DNA from: Streptomyces hawaiiensis
GTDB taxonomy: Bacteria > Actinomycetota > Actinomycetes > Streptomycetales > Streptomycetaceae
Assembly: GCF_004803895.1 (NCBI RefSeq)
Contig: NZ_CP021978.1
Coordinates: 7,068,001-7,132,000, forward strand
Reading direction: 5' to 3'
DNA: 64,000 nucleotides
Each line of letters opens with the position of its first letter. Position 1 is the first letter of the stretch. The notes below the pieces were generated by a model. It did no database searches. It was not told the origin of the DNA and saw only the letters and a program-made list of their open reading frames with translations. A program made the position numbers and the translations under genes. Positions 34,213 to 43,268 of the stretch are shown here, piece by piece.

Positions 34213-35553
34213 GTGTCCGACGCTGAACTGGTGCTGCGCTCGACGCGTGTCATCACTCCCGAGGGAACGCGCGCCGCATCCGTCGCGGTGACCGACGGCA
34301 GGATCACGGCTGTCCTCCCGCACGACGTGCCCGTCCCGGAGAACACCCGCCTTGAGGACCTGGGCGACCACGTCCTGCTGCCCGGCCTCGTCGACACGCA
34401 CGTGCACGTCAACGACCCCGGCCGCACCGAGTGGGAGGGCTTCTGGACCGCCACCCGCGCCGCGGCGGCCGGAGGCATCACGACCCTCGTCGACATGCCT
34501 CTGAACTCCCTCCCGCCGACCACGACCGTCCCGCACCTGCGCATCAAGCAGCAGGTCGCCGCCGACAAGGCGCACATCGACGTCGGCTTCTGGGGCGGCG
34601 CCCTGCCCGACAACACCAAGGAGCTCCGCTCGCTGCACGAGGCCGGTGTCTTCGGCTTCAAGGCGTTCCTGTCGCCGTCCGGCGTGGACGAGTTCCCGCA
34701 CCTGGAGCGGGACCCGCTCGCCCGCACCATGGCCGAGATCGCCGCCTTCGGCGGACTGCTCATCGTGCACGCCGAGGACCCGAACCTGCTCTCGTCGGCC
34801 CCGCAGCGGAGCGGCCCCAAGTACGCCGACTTCCTCGCCTCCCGCCCCCGGGACGCCGAGGACACCGCCATCGCCCAGCTCATCCGCGAGGCGAAGGCCC
34901 TCAACGCGCGCGTGCACGTGCTGCACCTCTCCTCCAGCGACGCCCTGCCGATGATCGCCCAGGCGCGGGCGGAGGGCGTCCGCATCACCGTCGAGACCTG
35001 CCCGCACTACCTGACCCTCACCGCCGAGGAAGTCCCCGACGGCGCCAGCGAGTTCAAGTGCTGCCCGCCGATCCGCGAGGCCGCCAACCAGGACCTGCTC
35101 TGGCAGGCACTGGCCGACGGCACCATCGACTGCGTCGTCACCGACCACTCCCCGTCCACCGCCGACCTCAAGACCGACGATTTCGCGACGGCCTGGGGCG
35201 GCATCTCCGGACTCCAGCTGAGCCTGGCGGCGGTGTGGACCGAGGCCCGCAGGCGCGGGCACGGCCTGGAGGACGTGGTGCGCTGGATGTCCACACGCAC
35301 ATCCGAACTGGTCGGGCTCGACGACCGCAAGGGCGCCATCGCGGTGGGCCGCGACGCCGACTTCGCCGTCCTCGCCCCCGACGAGACCTTCACCGTCGAC
35401 CCGGTGGCCCTCCAGCACCGCAACCACGTCACGGCCTACGCGGGCAGGACCCTGCACGGCGTCGTGAAGTCCACCTGGCTGCGCGGGCGGCGCATCGTCG
35501 CGGACGGCGAGTTCACCGAACCGAAGGGGCGGCTCCTCACCCGAACCAGCTGA
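34213..35553 (+). CDS. allB: Allantoinase
   Basis: A 446-residue amidohydrolase that opens the hydantoin ring of allantoin to allantoate. Metal-site marks are DTHVHVNDPG near residue 60, the carboxylated-lysine motif FGFKAFLSPSG near 150, CPHYLTLTAEE near 262 and DHSP near 316. AAGGGG precedes the GTG start. The next gene, allantoicase, begins 37 bp downstream and completes the pathway step. Expression is probably repressed by AllR through the operator just upstream. Confidence 0.92.
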   Translation: MSDAELVLRSTRVITPEGTRAASVAVTDGRITAVLPHDVPVPENTRLEDLGDHVLLPGLVDTHVHVNDPGRTEWEGFWTATRAAAAGGITTLVDMPLNSLPPTTTVPHLRIKQQVAADKAHIDVGFWGGALPDNTKELRSLHEAGVFGFKAFLSPSGVDEFPHLERDPLARTMAEIAAFGGLLIVHAEDPNLLSSAPQRSGPKYADFLASRPRDAEDTAIAQLIREAKALNARVHVLHLSSSDALPMIAQARAEGVRITVETCPHYLTLTAEEVPDGASEFKCCPPIREAANQDLLWQALADGTIDCVVTDHSPSTADLKTDDFATAWGGISGLQLSLAAVWTEARRRGHGLEDVVRWMSTRTSELVGLDDRKGAIAVGRDADFAVLAPDETFTVDPVALQHRNHVTAYAGRTLHGVVKSTWLRGRRIVADGEFTEPKGRLLTRTS

Positions 35554-35590
35554 AGCCCATCCCGGACCTCGAAAGGCAGAACTGATCACC

Positions 35591-36706
35591 GTGACGGCGA
35601 TTCCCAGCTTCACCGGCGACGCGAACCCCTACGGAGGCGGCGACCCGTACGCGGACTACCGCACCGCCGACTTCCCCTTCACCCGGTACGCCGACCTCGC
35701 CGACCGGCGTCTGGGGGCCGGTGTCATCGCCGCCAACGACGAGTTCTTCGCCCAGCGCGAGAACCTGCTGGTGCCCGAGCCCGCCGCGTTCGACCCCGAG
35801 CACTTCGGGCACAAGGGCAAGATCATGGACGGCTGGGAGACGCGCCGCCGCCGGGGCGCCTATGCCGACCACCCCTGGCCGACCGCGGAGGACCACGACT
35901 GGGCGCTGGTCCGCCTCGGGGCTCCGGGCGTGATCCGCGGGATCGTCGTCGACACCGCCCACTTCCGCGGCAACTACCCGCAGGCCGTGTCCGTCGAGGG
36001 CACCTGCGTACCGGGCTCCCCCTCGCCGGAGGAGCTCCTCGGGGACGACGTGAAGTGGACGACCCTCGTCCCGCGCACCCCGGTCGGCGGCCACGCGGCG
36101 AACGGTTTCGCCGTCGACGTCGAGCAGTGCTTCACCCACCTGCGGGTCAACCAGCACCCCGACGGCGGCATCGCGCGCCTGCGCGTCCACGGCGAGGTCG
36201 TCCCGGACCCCGCGTGGCTGGAGGCGCTCGGCACCTTCGACGTCGTCGCCCTGGAGAACGGCGGCCGGGCCGAGGACGCCTCCAACCTCTTCTACTCGCC
36301 CGCTTCCAACACCATCCAGCCGGGCCGCTCCCGCAAGATGGACGACGGCTGGGAGACCCGCCGCCGCCGCGACCAGGGCCACGACTGGATCCGCTACCGG
36401 CTGGCCGCCCAGGCCCAGATCCGCGCCCTGGAGATCGACACCGCCTACCTCAAGGGCAACAGCGCCGGCTGGGCGTCGGTCTCGGTCAAGGACGGCGAGG
36501 ACGGCGACTGGCAGGAGATCCTGCCCCGCACCCGCCTCCAGCCCGACACCAACCACCGCTTCGTCCTCCCGGCCCCGGCCGTCGGCACCCACGCGCGCGT
36601 GGACATCTTCCCGGACGGGGGCATCTCCCGGCTCCGCCTGTTCGGCTCCCTGACCCAGGAGGGCACGAGCCGGCTGCTGGCACGCCACCAGGAACTGGGC
36701 GGCTGA
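35591..36706 (+). CDS. alc: Allantoicase
   Basis: A 371-residue enzyme converting allantoate to ureidoglycolate plus urea. It consists of two homologous jelly-roll halves, each marked by the same motif: GKIMDGWETRRRRG near residue 77 and RKMDDGWETRRRR near 250, followed by HDWALVRL and HDWIRYRL. That duplication is the hallmark of the family. It follows allB in one operon; the GTG start sits after GAAAGGCAG. Transcription probably ends in the 9-bp-stem hairpin 10 bp beyond the stop. Confidence 0.92.
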   Translation: MTAIPSFTGDANPYGGGDPYADYRTADFPFTRYADLADRRLGAGVIAANDEFFAQRENLLVPEPAAFDPEHFGHKGKIMDGWETRRRRGAYADHPWPTAEDHDWALVRLGAPGVIRGIVVDTAHFRGNYPQAVSVEGTCVPGSPSPEELLGDDVKWTTLVPRTPVGGHAANGFAVDVEQCFTHLRVNQHPDGGIARLRVHGEVVPDPAWLEALGTFDVVALENGGRAEDASNLFYSPASNTIQPGRSRKMDDGWETRRRRDQGHDWIRYRLAAQAQIRALEIDTAYLKGNSAGWASVSVKDGEDGDWQEILPRTRLQPDTNHRFVLPAPAVGTHARVDIFPDGGISRLRLFGSLTQEGTSRLLARHQELGG

Positions 36707-36715
36707 ACCTGGCCC

Positions 36716-36753
36716 GTGGGGCGCTCCGGCCGGTCAGCGCCGGTGCGCCCCAC
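36716..36753. terminator. Bidirectional hairpin terminator between alc and SDR gene
   Basis: GTGGGGCGC (36716-36724) pairs perfectly with GCGCCCCAC (36745-36753), and an inner CCGGC/GCCGG pairing extends the stem. It lies between two convergent genes. Confidence 0.8.
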
Positions 36754-36758
36754 GAGGC

Positions 36759-37502
36759 TCACGCCGCGTGGCCTCCGTCCACCGAGAACTCCGCCCCGGT
36801 CACGTACGCCGCCCCGGCCAGGTGGGCGACCATCGACGCCACCTCGTCCGCCGTCCCGAACCGGCCCAGCGCCGTCATCGCCGCCTGACCGGCCGCGTAC
36901 GGCCCGTCCGCCGGGTTCATGTCGGTGTCGATCGGGCCGGGATGGACGAGGTTCGCCGTGATCCCGCGCGCGCCCAGTTCCCGGGCCAGCGCCTTCGTCA
37001 GACCGGCCAGGGCCGCCTTGCTCGTCGCGTAGAGCGTCCCGCCCGGCCCCGGCACCCGCTGGGCCATGCAACTGCCGATCGTGATGATCCGCCCGCCCTC
37101 GGGCATCCGCGCGGCGGCCGCCTGGGAGGCCAGGAAGACACCCCGTACGTTGATGTCGAGGACCCGGTCCACGTCCGCGAGCGACAGCGTGTCCAGCGGG
37201 CCGAGCACCCCCACGCCGGCGTTGTTGACCAGGATGTCGAGCCTGCCCAGCGCCTGCGCCGCCGCGTCCACCACTTCGGCCGCCTCCGTGGCCTGCGCCG
37301 CGTCCGCGCGCAGCGCCACCGCCCGGCGCCCCAGCGCCTCCACGGCCCGTACGACGTCCTCGGCCGCCTCCTTGCCGTTCACATAGCTGACGGCCACGTC
37401 CGCGCCCTCCCGGGCCAGGCGCACCGCTGTCGCCGCGCCGATGCCACGGCTCCCGCCGGTCACGAGAGCCACCTTGCCGTGCAGAGTTCCTTGAGAAGTC
37501 AT
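36759..37502 (-). CDS. Short-chain dehydrogenase/reductase
   Basis: A 247-residue classical SDR, 3-oxoacyl-ACP-reductase-like. The cofactor motif TGGSRGIG is near residue 15, NNAG near 90, and the catalytic triad region has Ser in IGSCM and the YATSK motif (Tyr/Lys) near 155. The Asn/Gly pattern VSYVNG after strand 2 suggests NADP(H) preference. The substrate is not evident. The gene is convergent with the allantoin operon and divergent from the AIM24 gene. Confidence 0.88.
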   Translation of the reverse strand: MTSQGTLHGKVALVTGGSRGIGAATAVRLAREGADVAVSYVNGKEAAEDVVRAVEALGRRAVALRADAAQATEAAEVVDAAAQALGRLDILVNNAGVGVLGPLDTLSLADVDRVLDINVRGVFLASQAAAARMPEGGRIITIGSCMAQRVPGPGGTLYATSKAALAGLTKALARELGARGITANLVHPGPIDTDMNPADGPYAAGQAAMTALGRFGTADEVASMVAHLAGAAYVTGAEFSVDGGHAA

Positions 37503-37561
37503 GGGTCCATCCCAGCGGTCGCGCGGCTGTGCCGCTGGCGGCGAACGGACGTCGAGGTCCC

Positions 37562-37640
37562 CCGGTCCGGGAGCAAGGTTTCCCGGTCCGGAGCATGATT
37601 GCCGGTCCGGAGCGTGTTCACCGGTCCGGAGCAGATGCGG
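37562..37640. repeat. Four-copy imperfect tandem repeat running into a start codon
   Basis: CCGGTCCGG begins at 37562, 37583, 37602 and 37621 (spacings 21, 19, 19), each followed by (G)AGC and a short variable run. The last copy supplies the GGAG Shine-Dalgarno of the AIM24 gene and the second half of the array is its immediate leader. Confidence 0.75.
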
Positions 37641-38495
37641 AACCTTTCGATCCGCTTCCTGCGTTCTCCGGGCGTGACCCTTCAGCAAGAGATCGTCGGC
37701 AACGCCATGCAGATGGCGGTCGTCAGCCTGCAGCCCGGCCAGACGGTGTACTGCGAGGCCGGAAAGTTCCTGTTCAAGACCACGAACGTGACCATGGAGA
37801 CCCGCCTGGGCGGCCCGTCGGGCGGCGGCGGTCAGCAACCGCAGGGCCCGGGCGGCGCCGGCGGCATGGGCGGGCTGCTGCGCCAGGCCATGGGCACGGC
37901 CATGCAGGCCGGCCAGCGCGTCCTGGCGGGCGAGTCACTGGCCTTTCAGTACTTCACCACCCAGGGCGGCGAGGGCACCGTCGGCTTCGCGGGAGTGCTC
38001 CCCGGGGAGATGCGCGCCCTGGAACTGGACGGTACGCGCGCGTGGTTCGCGGAGAAGGACGCCTTCGTGGCCGCCGAGTCCACCGTCGACTTCGGCATCG
38101 CCTTCCAGGGCGGCCGTACCGGCAGGAGCGGCGGCGAGGGCTTCGTCCTGGAGAAGTTCACCGGGCGCGGCACCGTGATCATCGCCGGTGCCGGCAACTT
38201 CATCGACCTGAACCCGGCCGACTTCGGTGGCCGCGTCGAAGTCGACACGGGCTGCGTCGTCGCCTTCGAGGAGGGCGTCCAGTACGGCGTGCAGCGCGTC
38301 GGCGGACTCGACCGCCAGGGCGTGATGAACGCCGTCTTCGGCGGCGAGGGCCTGTCCCTGGCCACCCTGGAGGGCAACGGCCGCGTCATCCTGCAGTCCC
38401 TCACGATCGAGAGCCTCGCGAACGCCCTGCGCAAGGCCCAGGGCGGCGACAAGCAGGGCCCGACGGGCGGGCTGTTCTCCACGAACGCCCCATGA
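37635..38495 (+). CDS. AIM24-family protein
   Basis: A 286-residue AIM24/TIGR00266-type protein with a double beta-helix-like body, including LQPGQTVYCEAGKFLFKTTNV near the start, GLLRQAMGTAMQAGQRVLAGESLAFQYF in the middle and a GGEGFVLEKFTGRG segment. A low-complexity GPSGGGGQQPQGPGGAGG insert is at about 60-80. Function in bacteria is unknown; a mitochondrial relative maintains the inner membrane. ATG 37635 was chosen for the GGAGC five bases upstream. The leader contains a four-copy repeat overlapping its ribosome-binding site. Confidence 0.85.
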   Translation: MRNLSIRFLRSPGVTLQQEIVGNAMQMAVVSLQPGQTVYCEAGKFLFKTTNVTMETRLGGPSGGGGQQPQGPGGAGGMGGLLRQAMGTAMQAGQRVLAGESLAFQYFTTQGGEGTVGFAGVLPGEMRALELDGTRAWFAEKDAFVAAESTVDFGIAFQGGRTGRSGGEGFVLEKFTGRGTVIIAGAGNFIDLNPADFGGRVEVDTGCVVAFEEGVQYGVQRVGGLDRQGVMNAVFGGEGLSLATLEGNGRVILQSLTIESLANALRKAQGGDKQGPTGGLFSTNAP

Positions 38496-38588
38496 GCGGG
38501 CGTTCGGCCCAGCGATGAGTTGCGGGTGCCGGCGGGGTCTGAACCGATGACAGCGGATCCCGTCCCACCCGGAAGGAAGGCACCCGCC

Positions 38589-39215
38589 ATGGGCAAGCTC
38601 GTCTCCACCCTCTTCGTCACACTCGACGGCGTCTACCAGGCCCCCGGCGGGCCGCAGGAGGACACCCGCGGGGGCTTCACCCACGGCGGCTGGAGCTTCC
38701 CGTACGCCGACGAGGACTTCGGCCGGTTCATCGGCGAGGTCTTCACCCGCCCGGGCGCCTTCCTGCTCGGCCGCCGTACGTACGACATCTTCGCCACCTA
38801 CTGGCCCAAGGTGACCGACCCCGGCGACCCGGTGGCCTCCCCGCTCAACTCCCTGCCGAAGTACGTGCCTTCCTCGACCCTGACGGACCCGCCGTGGGCG
38901 GGCACGACCGTACTTTCCGGCGACCTCGCCGCAGAGGTCGCCGCCGTGAAGGAACGCACCGACGGCGAGGTCCAGGTGCACGGCAGCGGCGCCCTCGTCC
39001 GGTCCCTGCTGGCGCTCGACCTCGTCGACACCCTGCACCTGCTGACCTTCCCGGTCGTGCTCGGCTCCGGGTTCCGGCTGTTCCCGGAGGGCGCCGTACC
39101 GACCGCGTTCGAGCACGCCGGCGGGAGCGTCACCGGCGCGGGCGTCTCGATCCAGACCTATGACCTGAAGGGCCGCCCGGAGTACGGCGAGTTCGCACTG
39201 CCGGAGGACGCGTAA
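38589..39215 (+). CDS. Dihydrofolate-reductase/RibD-C-like family protein
   Basis: A 208-residue alpha/beta protein of the RibD C-terminal superfamily. It starts with KLVSTLFVTLDGVYQAPGG, has the GRRTYDIFATYW nucleotide-site segment near residue 60, the DGEVQVHGSGALVRSLL motif near 120 and ends with the GSGFRLFP strand. Such proteins are often annotated as dihydrofolate reductases but act as NADPH-linked reductases of unknown substrates. GGAAGGAAGG precedes the ATG. It is separate from riboflavin genes, so flavin synthesis is unlikely. Confidence 0.85.
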   Translation: MGKLVSTLFVTLDGVYQAPGGPQEDTRGGFTHGGWSFPYADEDFGRFIGEVFTRPGAFLLGRRTYDIFATYWPKVTDPGDPVASPLNSLPKYVPSSTLTDPPWAGTTVLSGDLAAEVAAVKERTDGEVQVHGSGALVRSLLALDLVDTLHLLTFPVVLGSGFRLFPEGAVPTAFEHAGGSVTGAGVSIQTYDLKGRPEYGEFALPEDA

Positions 39216-39310
39216 GGGCGCCGCAGCGCGAGTGAACTCCCCGCGAACTCACGGGGCTTCACAGGAAATTCTCCAGGCTTGTCATTGACATGCCAGCATC
39301 TACGCGCGTC

Positions 39311-39718
39311 ATGATGAGCGTCATGAAATTCCCCCCACGCGCCTCGCGGCTCGGCGCAGCAGCCGCCCTTCTGTCCGCCCTCCTCGTCGGCGGAACCGTC
39401 TCCGCGACCACGGCCGACGCGGCCCCCACCGCCGTCGGCGACATCTGCTACAGCGCCCTGCCGTCCCAGGCCCACGACACCCTCGACCTGATCGAGCGAG
39501 GCGGCCCCTACCCGTTCGACCAGGACGGCACCGTCTTCCAGAACAGGGAAGGCATCCTGCCCGGCCAGTCGTCCGGCTACTACCACGAGTACACGGTCAT
39601 CACCCCGGGCTCCTCCACCCGCGGCGCGCGGCGCATCGTCACCGGTGAGGAGAACCGGGAGGACTACTACACGGCCGACCACTACGCCTCGTTCGACCTG
39701 GTCGACTACGGCTGCTGA
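39311..39718 (+). CDS. Secreted guanyl-specific ribonuclease (RNase Sa family)
   Basis: A ~135-residue precursor with an export signal (ending ...ATTADA) and a ~96-residue mature domain. It strongly resembles Streptomyces RNase Sa: GDICYSALPSQAHDTLDLI at the N-terminus, YYHEYTVITPG with the catalytic Glu, RRIVTG with the Arg and DHYASF with the His, and the N- and C-terminal Cys that form the single disulfide. It would cut single-stranded RNA after G outside the cell. Three in-frame ATGs occur (39311, 39314, 39323); the last gives the most typical signal peptide. No barstar-like inhibitor gene is adjacent. Confidence 0.9.
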   Translation: MMSVMKFPPRASRLGAAAALLSALLVGGTVSATTADAAPTAVGDICYSALPSQAHDTLDLIERGGPYPFDQDGTVFQNREGILPGQSSGYYHEYTVITPGSSTRGARRIVTGEENREDYYTADHYASFDLVDYGC

Positions 39719-39756
39719 GCCCTCCCGGGGCCGCGGGCCGGACGTCCGTGCGCCAC

Positions 39757-39954
39757 TCAGACGGACTTCCGGCTCCCGGCCGCCGCGAACAGGGCGACGC
39801 CCAGCACGAGCAGCGTGACGCTCGCGTAGACCTCGTAGCCGTCGAGGAACCCCAGGCGCTGCACCAGGCCCCAGTTCCAGTCGGTGAACTCGTGCACCAG
39901 GCCCGCCACGCCCTGGACGAGGGCGAGGAAGCCGAGAATCTCTACCTGCTTCAC
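39757..39954 (-). CDS. Small two-helix membrane protein
   Basis: A 65-residue protein with two hydrophobic helices around VEILGFLALVQGVAGLVHEF and VYASVTLLVLGVALFAAAG, and a conserved-looking DWNWGLVQRLGFLDGYEVYAS loop (residues ~25-45). The GTG start is suggested by the beginning of the first helix. Small proteins of this plan are conserved among Streptomyces by my recollection, but I cannot verify that. It is convergent with the ribonuclease gene and lies on the strand opposite the sensor kinase. Confidence 0.5.
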   Translation of the reverse strand: MKQVEILGFLALVQGVAGLVHEFTDWNWGLVQRLGFLDGYEVYASVTLLVLGVALFAAAGSRKSV

Positions 39955-40131
39955 GCGGCCAGCCTCGTCCCGCGGGCCCCCACGCACATCGCCCGCGGGA
40001 CGGGCACCCGGGGACGGAAGTCCCCGCTCCGGCGCCGCGGCCGCGTCGAAAGTCTGCGACGTGACGACTTTGGTCGACGATCCCGCCCGAGGGCGGGTGG
40101 GACGGGCTTCGGCTGCGTAGATTTGTCGCTC

Positions 40132-41406
40132 GTGAGTGGTCACGACGTGGGGCACGCCTCCCCGGTACCGGTGGGAGAGACGCCCGCACTGTTCACCGGG
40201 CGCAGATGGTTCTTTCCGTCGGCCCTCCTTCACGAACTCGACCCCGACGCCGCACGGTCCGGGCGGCGGCCCCGGCGTACCGCCCGCGACTGGGTCGTCG
40301 ACTTCTCCTGCTTCCTGCTGGCCGTGGTCGTGGGAGCGACCGCCATGGAGGCGCTCGCCGACAACCCCCATGTGCCGCAGGGACTGGCCGTCGTCGATCA
40401 GGTGGCCGGCGCGCTGGCCTGCGCGGCGGTCTGGCTGCGGCGCCGCTGGCCGCTGGGGCTCGCCGTGGCGATGACGCCCGTCACCTTCGTCTCGGACACC
40501 GCGGGCGGCGCGGGCCTGATCGCCCTGTTCACCCTCGCCGTGCACCGCCCCTTCCGGTACGTGGCCTGGGTGGGCGGCATCAACACGGCGTTCGTCCCGC
40601 TCTACTACTGGCTGCGCCCCGAGCCCGACATCCCCTACCCGGTGGCCGTGCTCTTCGCCGGGCTGCTCACCGTGGCGATCGTCGGCTGGGGCATGTTCGT
40701 CCGGGCCAAGCGGCAGCTCATGGTGAGCCTCAGGGACCGTGCCCGGCGCGCCGAGACGGAGGCGCGGCTGCGGGCCGAGCAGGCGCAGCGGCTCGCCCGC
40801 GAGGACATCGCCCGGGAGATGCACGACGTGCTCGCCCACCGGCTGACCCTGCTGAGCGTGCACGCGGGCGCCCTGGAGTTCCGGCCCGACGCGCCCCCGG
40901 CGCAGACGGCGCGGGCGGCGGGCGTGATCCGGGAGAGCGCGCACGAGGCACTGCAGGACCTGCGGGAGATCATCGGCGTGCTGCGGGCGGGCGAGTCCGA
41001 CGACACCGGCCGGCCGCAGCCGACGCTCGCGGCGCTGGACACCCTGGTCACCGAGTCCCGCGAGGCCGGCATGAAGGTCTCCCTCGACCAGCGCGTCGAG
41101 GATTCCGCCGACGTCCCGTCCTCCGTCGGCCGCACCGCCTACCGGATCGTTCAGGAGGGCCTGACCAACGCGCGCAAGCACGCCCCCGGCACGGAGGTCA
41201 CGGTGACCGTCACCGGCGCACCGGGCACCGGCCTCACCGTCGGCGTGCACAATCCGCCGCCCGAGGGCGAGGTGCCGCCCGTCCCCGGCTCCGGCCAGGG
41301 CCTGATCGGCCTCACGGAGCGGGCGACCCTCGCGGGCGGCCGGCTGCAGCACGGGCACACACCGCAGGGCGGCTTCGAGGTACGGGCGTGGCTGCCGTGG
41401 GGGTGA
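40132..41406 (+). CDS. NarL-type sensor histidine kinase
   Basis: A 424-residue membrane kinase. About four hydrophobic helices (residues ~45-195) are followed by a coiled coil and a HisKA_3 domain with the phospho-acceptor in EDIAREMHDVLAHRLTLLS near residue 235, then a GHKL ATPase domain ending in GSGQGLIGLTERATLAGGRL. It would phosphorylate the response regulator encoded 105 bp downstream. The chosen GTG lies just 8 bp after a TAGATT -10-like box with no purine-rich site, so the transcript is probably leaderless. Confidence 0.85.
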   Translation: MSGHDVGHASPVPVGETPALFTGRRWFFPSALLHELDPDAARSGRRPRRTARDWVVDFSCFLLAVVVGATAMEALADNPHVPQGLAVVDQVAGALACAAVWLRRRWPLGLAVAMTPVTFVSDTAGGAGLIALFTLAVHRPFRYVAWVGGINTAFVPLYYWLRPEPDIPYPVAVLFAGLLTVAIVGWGMFVRAKRQLMVSLRDRARRAETEARLRAEQAQRLAREDIAREMHDVLAHRLTLLSVHAGALEFRPDAPPAQTARAAGVIRESAHEALQDLREIIGVLRAGESDDTGRPQPTLAALDTLVTESREAGMKVSLDQRVEDSADVPSSVGRTAYRIVQEGLTNARKHAPGTEVTVTVTGAPGTGLTVGVHNPPPEGEVPPVPGSGQGLIGLTERATLAGGRLQHGHTPQGGFEVRAWLPWG

Positions 41407-41511
41407 GCACGTCTCGCCCCGCCGCCCGGCCGTCAACCCCGCGCGCGGGGCGGGGCGTTGGCACCGGCTTTCCGGGCCCGCCGCCGGGCCCGGCCGTGAT
41501 TACGTAAGCCC

Positions 41512-42189
41512 ATGACTGCGATCAGACTGCTCCTCGTCGACGATGATCCGCTGGTGCGGGCCGGGCTGTCCTTCATGCTGGGCGGCGCCGACGACATCGA
41601 TATCGTCGGCGAGGCCGCCGACGGCACCGAGGTGGAGGCCCTCGTCGACCGCACCCGCCCGGACGTCGTGCTCATGGACATCCGGATGCCGACGGTGGAC
41701 GGTCTCACGGCCACGGAGCGGCTGCGCGCCCGCGAGGACGCCCCGCAGGTGGTGGTGCTCACCACGTTCCACGCCGACGAGCAGGTGCTGCGCGCGCTGC
41801 GCGTGGGTGCCGCCGGGTTCGTCCTCAAGGACACCCCGCCGGCCGAGATCGTCGCGGCCGTGCGCCGGGTCGCGGCCGGCGACCCGGTCCTGTCGCCCAC
41901 GGTCACCCGCCAGCTGATGCGGCACGCCGTCGGCACCGCCGCCGACACGCGCCGCACCCGCGCGCGGGAACGCATGGCCGTCCTCAACGACCGGGAGCGC
42001 GAGGTCGCCGTCGCGGTCGGCCGCGGCCTGGCCAACGCCGACATCGCCAGCGGCCTGTTCATGAGCGTCGCCACGGTGAAGACGCACGTCTCGCGCATCC
42101 TGGCCAAGCTCGACCTCAACAACCGGGTGCAGATCGCGCTGCTCGCCTACGACACGGGGCTCCTGGAGGAGGAGCAGGAAGAGCACTGA
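41512..42189 (+). CDS. NarL/LuxR-family response regulator
   Basis: A 225-residue regulator. The receiver domain has the acidic pocket LLLVDDDPLVRAG, the phosphorylated Asp in VVLMDIRMPTVDG near residue 54 and the Lys in FVLKDTPP near 104. The LuxR-type HTH is at ~155-220 with LNDREREVAVAVGRGLANADIA. It pairs with the histidine kinase just upstream and in the same direction. The 105-bp gap contains the palindrome CCCCGCGCGCGGGG and TTACGTAA near the start. The target genes are not evident. Confidence 0.9.
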   Translation: MTAIRLLLVDDDPLVRAGLSFMLGGADDIDIVGEAADGTEVEALVDRTRPDVVLMDIRMPTVDGLTATERLRAREDAPQVVVLTTFHADEQVLRALRVGAAGFVLKDTPPAEIVAAVRRVAAGDPVLSPTVTRQLMRHAVGTAADTRRTRARERMAVLNDREREVAVAVGRGLANADIASGLFMSVATVKTHVSRILAKLDLNNRVQIALLAYDTGLLEEEQEEH

Positions 42190-42204
42190 CCGAGGGGCTC
42201 GCCG

Positions 42205-43227
42205 TCAGGCCAGCGCGGGGGAGGCGCCACCGGCAATCTCCGCGAGGTGCACCGGCCTGCGCTCCCGCCGCGAGAGCTCGCACGCCTCGGCGACCCGCAG
42301 CGCCTGCAGCGCCTCGCGCCCGTCGCAGGGGTTGGCCCGCTCACCCCGTACGACTTCGACGAACGCGTTCAGCTCCGCCTCGTAGGCGGGACCGAACCGC
42401 TCCAGGAAGCCCGTCCACGGCTTGTCCGCGGCCGGCGGCCCGGTCGGCTCGGTGGATGCGATCGGCGTACGGTCGTCCAGGCCGACCACGATCTGGTCGC
42501 GCTCCCCGGCGAGCTCCATACGCACGTCGTAGCCGGCCCCGTTCATCCGGGTCGCCGTGAGGGTGGCGAGCGTGCCGTCGTCCAGGGTGAGGAGCGCGGC
42601 GGCGGTGTCGACGTCGCCCGCCTCGCGGAACATCCGGGGACCGGCGTCGGACCCGGCGGCGTAGACGTCCGCCACCTCCCGGCCGGTCACCCAGCGCACG
42701 ACGTCGAAGTCGTGGATCAGCGTGTCCCGGTACAGCCCGCCGGACAGCGGCAGCCACGCGGCGTCCGGCGGCGCCTGGTCGCTGGTCAGGGCCCGCACGG
42801 TGTGCAGCCGCCCCAGCCGGCCGGACCGCACGGCCTCGCGCGCGCCCGTGTAGCCCGCGTCGAAGCGCCGCTGGAAGCCCATCTGGAGAACCGTCCCGGC
42901 CGTCTCGACCTCGGCGATCGCGCTCAGGGACCCCGGCAGATCGAGCGCGATGGGCTTCTCGCAGAACACCGGAAGACCCGAGCGTGCTGCCCGACCGATC
43001 AGTTCGGCGTGGGCCGACGTCGCCGTCGTGATCACCACGGCGTCGACCCCCCAGCGGAAGATCTCCTCCACACCGGGCGCCGCCGTCTCGCCCAGCCGGT
43101 GCGCCAGGTCCTGGGCCCTGGCGGCGTCCGCGTCCGTGAGGATCAGGGAGCCGACGTCGCGATGCCGACTGAGCGTGTTCGCGTGGATGGTGCCGATGCG
43201 GCCCGTACCGATGACGCCGATGCGCAT
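42205..43227 (-). CDS. Gfo/Idh/MocA-family oxidoreductase (inositol-dehydrogenase-like)
   Basis: A 340-residue NAD(P)-dependent dehydrogenase of the Gfo/Idh/MocA family. The Rossmann motif GVIGTGRIGTIHANTL is at the N-terminus, CEKPIALD near residue 95 carries the conserved Lys, and DTLIHDFDVVRW near 170 carries the catalytic Asp/His pattern. It resembles myo-inositol 2-dehydrogenases but that specificity is only suggested. It is divergent from a GntR/UTRA regulator with a perfect palindrome in the 101-bp gap, which makes it the probable target. Confidence 0.85.
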   Translation of the reverse strand: MRIGVIGTGRIGTIHANTLSRHRDVGSLILTDADAARAQDLAHRLGETAAPGVEEIFRWGVDAVVITTATSAHAELIGRAARSGLPVFCEKPIALDLPGSLSAIAEVETAGTVLQMGFQRRFDAGYTGAREAVRSGRLGRLHTVRALTSDQAPPDAAWLPLSGGLYRDTLIHDFDVVRWVTGREVADVYAAGSDAGPRMFREAGDVDTAAALLTLDDGTLATLTATRMNGAGYDVRMELAGERDQIVVGLDDRTPIASTEPTGPPAADKPWTGFLERFGPAYEAELNAFVEVVRGERANPCDGREALQALRVAEACELSRRERRPVHLAEIAGGASPALA

Positions 43228-43268
43228 GGAAACAAACTGCGTGCACAGCCCGCCGCTGTCAATCGCTA

